From assembly GCA_015521945.1 (NCBI GenBank), contig WANG01000026.1:1-8702 (forward strand): a stretch of DNA of 8,702 bases. Reading direction: 5' to 3'. Below, one piece after another: positions 5,786-8,702 of this stretch (the first letter of the stretch is position 1; every line of letters begins with the position of its first letter). Origin of the DNA: Candidatus Hydrothermarchaeota archaeon. GTDB lineage: Archaea > Hydrothermarchaeota > Hydrothermarchaeia > Hydrothermarchaeales > BMS3B. A program made the translations under genes and the position numbers. Under the pieces are notes generated by a model. The model was not told the origin of the DNA, searched no databases, and saw nothing but the letters and a program-made list of their open reading frames with translations.

Positions 5786-7927
5786 CTACCTCCACTCCAC
5801 GTCAAACCTGTCCAGGTTCATGACCTTGCTCCAGGCGGCAACGAAGTCGTGGACGAACTTCTCCCTCGCATCCGAGCAGGCGTAAACCTCGGCTATAGCC
5901 CTGAGCTGGGAGTCTGCCCCGAAGATGAGGTCAACCCTGGTTGCCGTCCACCTCAGCTCCCCGGTGCCGCGCTCGTACCCCTCAAAGAGGTACTCATCCT
6001 CGTCCACAGCCCGCCACTCCGTGCTCATGTCCAGCAGGTTAACGAAGAAGTCGTTGGTGAGCGCCCCGGGGGTGGAGGTGAAAACCCCGTGGGGGGTGTG
6101 GTTGTAGTTGCATCCGAGCACCCTGAGCCCGCCCAGGAGCACCGTCATCTCGGGTGCGGTGAGGGTGAGCTGGCTTGCCCTGTCAATGAGCAGCTCCTCA
6201 GGCAGCAGGCGCGGGTGCTGCGCCTTCAGGTAGTTGCGGAAGCCGTCGGCGAAGGGCTCAAGCACGGCAAAGGAGCGCACGTCGGTCTGCTCCTGGGAGG
6301 CGTCGGTGCGCCCGGGGGTGAAGGGCACCTCAACCTCAACCCCTGCCTTCCTGGCTGCGTGCTCCACACCAGCGCACCCGCCGAGCACTATGAGGTCAGC
6401 CATGGAAACCCTCTTACCGCCCCTCTGAGCCTCGTTGAACTCCCTCTGAATGCCCTCAAGCACCTGCAGCACCCTTGCGAGCTGAGCTGGATGATTTACC
6501 TCCCAGTCCTTCTGGGGAGCCAGGCGAATGCGTGCTCCATTCGCTCCACCTCGCCTGTCAGAATCGCGGTAGGTGGAAGCCGCAGACCAGGCGGTGTAAA
6601 CGAGCTCGGTTACGCTTAGCCCCGAGCTCAGGATGCGCCCCTTAAGCTCAGCCACATCATTGGCGTCAATGAGCTCGTGGTCCACCGCGGGGAGGGGGTC
6701 CTGCCATATAAACTCCTCCTCTGGCACCTCCGGACCCAGGTAGCGGGCTCTCGGGCCCATGTCCCTGTGGGTGAGCTTGAACCATGCTCTGGCGAAGGCT
6801 TTCTCAAACTCCTCCGGGTTCTCCATGAACCTGCGGGCTATCTTCTCGTAGGCGGGGTCAAAGCGCAGCGCTAAGTCGGTGGTGAGCATCCCGGGGCGGT
6901 GCTTCTTTGAGGGGTCGTGGGCATCAGGCACAACTGGCTCAGCGTCCTTTGCAACCCACTGGTAGCAACCACCCGGGCCCCTGGTGAGCTCCCACTCGTA
7001 CTGGAAGAGGAACCTGAGGAACTGAATACCCCACTTTGTGGGGGTGGTGCTCCAGGTGAGCTCAATACCGCTGGTGATGGTGTCGGGACCCCTGCCGGTG
7101 CCGTAGGAGCTCTTCCACCCCAGCCCCTGCTGCTCAACAGGCGCCTCCTCGGGTGGCGGGCCAAGGTGGGACTGGGACGCTGCTCCGTGGCACTTGCCGA
7201 AGGCGTGCCCCCCCGCGATGAGAGCCACCGTCTCCTCGTCGTTCATCCCCATCCTGGAGAACGCCAGGCGTATGTCCCTGGCTGCGGCTGCGGGGTCAGG
7301 CTTGCCCCCGGGACCCTCGGGGTTCACGTATATCAGCCCCATCTGGGTTGCCGCCAAGGGCTCCTCAAGTCCCCCCTCGGGGGTGCGGCGCCTGTCCTCA
7401 AGCCACTCCTCCTCGCTGCCCCAGTAGATGTCCTCCTGGGGTCCCCAGACGTCAACCCGCCCCCCGGCAAACCCCAGGGTTCTGAAGCCCATGGACTCCA
7501 GAGCCACGTTTCCTGCCAGGATTATGAGGTCAGCCCAGGATATCTTGCGCCCGTACTTCTGCTTTATGGGCCAGAGCAGGCGAAGCGCCTTGTCAAGGTT
7601 TATATTGTCGGGCCAGCTGTTGAGGGGCCAGAAGCGTATTATGCCGCGGCTTCCACCCCCTCGCCCGTCACCCTCCCTGTAGGTGCCCGCGCTGTGCCAG
7701 GCGAGCCTCACGAAGAGTGGCCCGTAGTGCCCGAAGTCAGCGGGCCACCACTCCTGGGAGCTGGTCATGAGCTCCCTGAGGTCCCTCTTCACCGCCTCAA
7801 GGTCCAGAGATTCAAACTCCTCCTTGTAGTTGAAATCCCTGCCCAGAGGGTTGCCAAGATGGCAGTTCTGGTGCAGAATGTGCAGATTCAACCTCTTCCT
7901 CCTCACTTTCCTATCTCCTGTACTCAT
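5786..7927 (-). CDS. katG: Catalase-peroxidase KatG
   Basis: KatG is a two-domain haem b enzyme that dismutates hydrogen peroxide and also acts as a broad peroxidase. Counting from the chosen ATG the protein has 713 residues. The N-terminal catalytic domain holds the distal triad Arg74-Trp77-His78 in VRLAWHSAGTYR, the Tyr200 (LIYVNPEGP) and Met226 (SRMGMNDEET) that with Trp77 form the Met-Tyr-Trp crosslink needed for catalase activity, proximal His241 (AGGHAFGKCHG), Trp292 and Asp351. The C-terminal domain is complete and lacks the haem-site His, as usual. No frameshift is present, so it should be active. The ATG at 7927 is preferred: GGTGG ends 5 nt upstream and the predicted mRNA start is about 7955. 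A GTG at 7972 would lie upstream of that mRNA start, while an ATG at 7957 would need a leaderless mRNA. KatG is patchy in archaea and generally considered acquired from bacteria. It is cytosolic; no signal peptide is seen. Confidence 0.96.
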   Translation of the reverse strand: MSTGDRKVRRKRLNLHILHQNCHLGNPLGRDFNYKEEFESLDLEAVKRDLRELMTSSQEWWPADFGHYGPLFVRLAWHSAGTYREGDGRGGGSRGIIRFWPLNSWPDNINLDKALRLLWPIKQKYGRKISWADLIILAGNVALESMGFRTLGFAGGRVDVWGPQEDIYWGSEEEWLEDRRRTPEGGLEEPLAATQMGLIYVNPEGPGGKPDPAAAARDIRLAFSRMGMNDEETVALIAGGHAFGKCHGAASQSHLGPPPEEAPVEQQGLGWKSSYGTGRGPDTITSGIELTWSTTPTKWGIQFLRFLFQYEWELTRGPGGCYQWVAKDAEPVVPDAHDPSKKHRPGMLTTDLALRFDPAYEKIARRFMENPEEFEKAFARAWFKLTHRDMGPRARYLGPEVPEEEFIWQDPLPAVDHELIDANDVAELKGRILSSGLSVTELVYTAWSAASTYRDSDRRGGANGARIRLAPQKDWEVNHPAQLARVLQVLEGIQREFNEAQRGGKRVSMADLIVLGGCAGVEHAARKAGVEVEVPFTPGRTDASQEQTDVRSFAVLEPFADGFRNYLKAQHPRLLPEELLIDRASQLTLTAPEMTVLLGGLRVLGCNYNHTPHGVFTSTPGALTNDFFVNLLDMSTEWRAVDEDEYLFEGYERGTGELRWTATRVDLIFGADSQLRAIAEVYACSDAREKFVHDFVAAWSKVMNLDRFDVEWR

Positions 7928-7932
7928 ACCTT

Positions 7933-7977
7933 CCACCGCTCTGTGGTTTTCCTGCATGCAAACCTGCTCCACCGTGG
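7933..7977 (-). promoter_or_regulatory. Repeat-rich katG control region (candidate operator)
   Basis: Between the TATA box and the katG start, two similar dyads occur on the plus strand: CCACCGCTCTGTGG (7933-7946) and CCACCGTGG (7969-7977), each followed by TTT so that GTGGTTT recurs at 7943 and 7974, 31 bp apart (about three helical turns). Between them lies the palindrome TGCATGCA (7953-7960) next to the predicted transcription start. In the mRNA the first dyad could fold GTGG of the ribosome site against CCAC. The layout suits a repressor of peroxide-induced transcription, but it does not match a regulator site I know. Confidence 0.4.
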
Positions 7978-7985
7978 TTTATAAA
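7978..7985 (-). promoter_or_regulatory. TATA box of katG
   Basis: TTTATAAA, a perfect palindrome, lies about 54 nt above the ATG at 7927. It predicts transcription starting near 7955 with a leader of about 29 nt, similar to that of rpl10e. Because the box is symmetric it could in principle also support plus-strand initiation, but the cooT-side box at 8021 is better placed for that gene. Confidence 0.7.
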
Positions 7986-8020
7986 TGTTTTGACACGCAG
8001 GAGGTGCACCTGGGTTGCCC

Positions 8021-8030
8021 CAAAATTATT
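8021..8030 (+). promoter_or_regulatory. Possible TATA box of the cooT-like gene
   Basis: CAAAATTATT is the only AT-rich run at a suitable distance upstream of the cooT-like ATG. A start about 25 nt below its centre (near 8051) would leave a leader under 10 nt. The box is not a consensus TATA sequence, so this is tentative. Confidence 0.4.
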
Positions 8031-8038
8031 GTAATCGG

Positions 8039-8061
8039 CATGCTTCTTGAAGTGGAGCATG
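8039..8061 (+). repeat. Nested dyad over the cooT-like start codon
   Basis: CATGCT (8039-8044) and AGCATG (8056-8061) are perfect inverted repeats, and a second dyad, CTTC-TT-GAAG (8043-8052), sits inside them. The right outer arm contains the ATG itself. It could be an operator placed at the predicted transcription start, or, if transcription begins above 8039, an RNA hairpin that hides the start codon. Six-bp arms can occur by chance, so the functional reading is inference. Confidence 0.4.
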
Positions 8062-8253
8062 TGCGAGTCAAAGCTCTACGTGCTTGAGAGGGGTGAGAGG
8101 AAGCAGGTGCTGGACAACGCGGTGCTCGTGCGGGAGCAGGACGGCAGGGTCGTCGCCAGAGGGCTGCTGGGCGAGACGGTTGAGCTTGAGGGCGGCAGGA
8201 TAGTTGAGGTTGACGCAGAGGGCCACGCCATAGTGGTCAGGGTTGAGGAGTAG
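8059..8253 (+). CDS. cooT: CooT-family small protein (predicted nickel-binding)
   Basis: The 64-residue product begins MCESKLYVL and continues as short strands (VLDNAVLVREQDGRVVARGLLGETVELEGGRIVEVD in pieces), ending AIVVRVEE, the pattern of the CooT family (COG1532). In Rhodospirillum rubrum CooT is a small dimeric protein that binds nickel through its N-terminal Cys2 and is linked to carbon monoxide dehydrogenase maturation; Cys2 is present here and the length is typical. No CODH gene is in the window, so the nickel role is by family only. The ATG at 8059 is chosen because the family starts MC; an in-frame TTG at 8047 would bury the Cys. GGAG ends one nt before the ATG, a very short spacing. 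It is divergent from katG and 66 bp ahead of leuD. Confidence 0.78.
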   Translation: MCESKLYVLERGERKQVLDNAVLVREQDGRVVARGLLGETVELEGGRIVEVDAEGHAIVVRVEE

Positions 8254-8254
8254 C

Positions 8255-8322
8255 CGTGGCTCCTGTGAGGAGAGAACCCAAGTCTGAGGTGTGATGAGCG
8301 TCTGGAGCGCTGAGGAGCCATG
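8255..8322 (+). promoter_or_regulatory. leuD leader with alternative RNA pairings over its ribosome site
   Basis: TGGCTCCT (8257-8264) is perfectly complementary to AGGAGCCA (8313-8320), and the stem extends by a G-U and a C-G pair (8255-8256 with 8321-8322), so it would cover both the leuD Shine-Dalgarno AGGAG and its AUG. The same CTCCT (8260-8264) can instead pair with AGGAG at 8268-8272 in a compact hairpin with a GTG loop, freeing the ribosome site. A nine-codon reading frame, MSVWSAEEP (8294-8323), lies between and ends in an ATGA overlap with leuD. This looks like a possible translational switch; no known riboswitch class is recognised. Confidence 0.4.
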
Positions 8323-8702
8323 ACACACAACGGGCTGAGCAGGATAAGGGGCAGGGTGTGGAGGTTCGGGGACAACGTGGACACCGACCAGATAATCCCC
8401 GCGGAGTACCTGGTGACCGCTGACGAGAAGGAGCTCGCCAGGCACGTGTTTGAGAAGGTGCGCCCCGGGTTTGCGGATATGGTGAGAGAGGGGGATATAA
8501 TAGTTGCCGGCAGGAACTTCGGGTGCGGCTCAAGCAGGGAGCACGCCCCCTTAGCGCTGAAGGGCGCGGGCATCGCCGCCGTGGTTGCGGTGAGCTTTGC
8601 CAGGATATTCTTCAGGAACAGCATAAACGTGGGTCTGCCCCTGGTTGAGGCGAGGGTTGACGCTGAGGAGGGGGAGGAGATTGAGATAGACTTTGAGGCT
8701 GG
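8320..8702 (+). CDS. leuD: 3-isopropylmalate dehydratase small subunit (LeuD), 5' part
   Basis: The first 127 codons are present; the gene runs off the right edge. With a separate large subunit (LeuC) this protein isomerises 2- to 3-isopropylmalate in leucine synthesis. Visible family features are WRFGDNVDTDQIIPAEYL (14-31) and the substrate-binding loop NFGCGSSREHAP (66-77), both typical of the swivelling aconitase-like small subunit. The close paralogue is HacB of methanogen homoaconitase (coenzyme B pathway); in that group the specificity loop is reported to read YLRT, whereas here it is YLVT (30-33), favouring isopropylmalate, although an enzyme acting on both or on citraconate-type intermediates cannot be excluded. 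The ATG at 8320 has GAGGAG 2-4 nt upstream. The cooT-like gene ends 66 bp before it on the same strand, with no clear promoter between. Confidence 0.9.
   Translation, partial: MTHNGLSRIRGRVWRFGDNVDTDQIIPAEYLVTADEKELARHVFEKVRPGFADMVREGDIIVAGRNFGCGSSREHAPLALKGAGIAAVVAVSFARIFFRNSINVGLPLVEARVDAEEGEEIEIDFEA

Noticed and set aside
5786..7972. GTG at 7972 as the katG start
   Set aside because: It lies only 6 bp from the TATA box and therefore upstream of the predicted transcription start; the extra 15 residues show no KatG conservation.
6917..7984. A 355-codon open frame antisense to katG
   Set aside because: It mirrors the third-position GC bias of katG. Its translation is proline- and leucine-rich low-complexity sequence with no domain, while katG is complete with all catalytic residues.
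1..8702. CRISPR array, tRNA, rRNA, insertion sequence or prophage
   Set aside because: No regularly spaced repeats, cloverleaf sequences, rRNA-like blocks, transposase, integrase or phage structural genes were found; nearly all of the window is protein coding.

Overview
This window reads as a chromosomal segment of a euryarchaeon with fairly GC-rich DNA. The evidence is archaeal-type ribosomal protein L10e (uL16), a DUF115/MptE pterin enzyme used for tetrahydromethanopterin-type C1 carriers, a split GMP synthase glutaminase subunit, archaeal TATA-box promoters and heavy use of AGG (Arg) and ATA (Ile). A methanogen or an Archaeoglobi relative would fit; the genus cannot be fixed from the sequence alone. 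I see no rRNA, tRNA, insertion sequence, prophage or CRISPR array.

Left part (1-1301, minus strand): a probable operon runs leftward from a DUF47/PhoU-like protein through a 98-residue uncharacterised protein into the 5' end of a DUF460 RNase H-fold protein that leaves the window. Its promoter lies in a 131-bp divergent gap shared with the next block.

Centre (1433-4748, plus strand): a tight cluster encodes L10e, MptE (6-hydroxymethyl-7,8-dihydropterin diphosphokinase), GuaAa (GMP synthase glutaminase subunit) and a long protein that joins a lipoate-protein ligase to a C-terminal cysteine-rich DUF116 domain. Gaps are 4 bp, a 1-bp overlap and about 4 bp, so co-transcription from the strong TATA box before L10e is likely. 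The fusion gene appears to start at a CTG codon.

Right part (4711-7927, minus strand): a MetE-core (folate-independent type) methionine synthase, whose 3' end overlaps the fusion gene by 38 bp, and a complete bifunctional catalase-peroxidase KatG. Each has its own TATA box; the methionine synthase mRNA looks leaderless. KatG is divergent from a small plus-strand gene for a CooT-family (nickel-binding) protein, with dyad and direct-repeat sequences in the shared promoter region. The window ends inside a 3-isopropylmalate dehydratase small subunit gene (LeuD), preceded by a leader that can form two mutually exclusive RNA pairings, one of which covers the leuD ribosome binding site and start codon.

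Most genes are familiar families. The points most worth a second look are the LplA-DUF116 fusion, the leuD leader, the His-x-His zinc site in the methionine synthase, the katG/cooT control region and the unnamed 98-residue protein.
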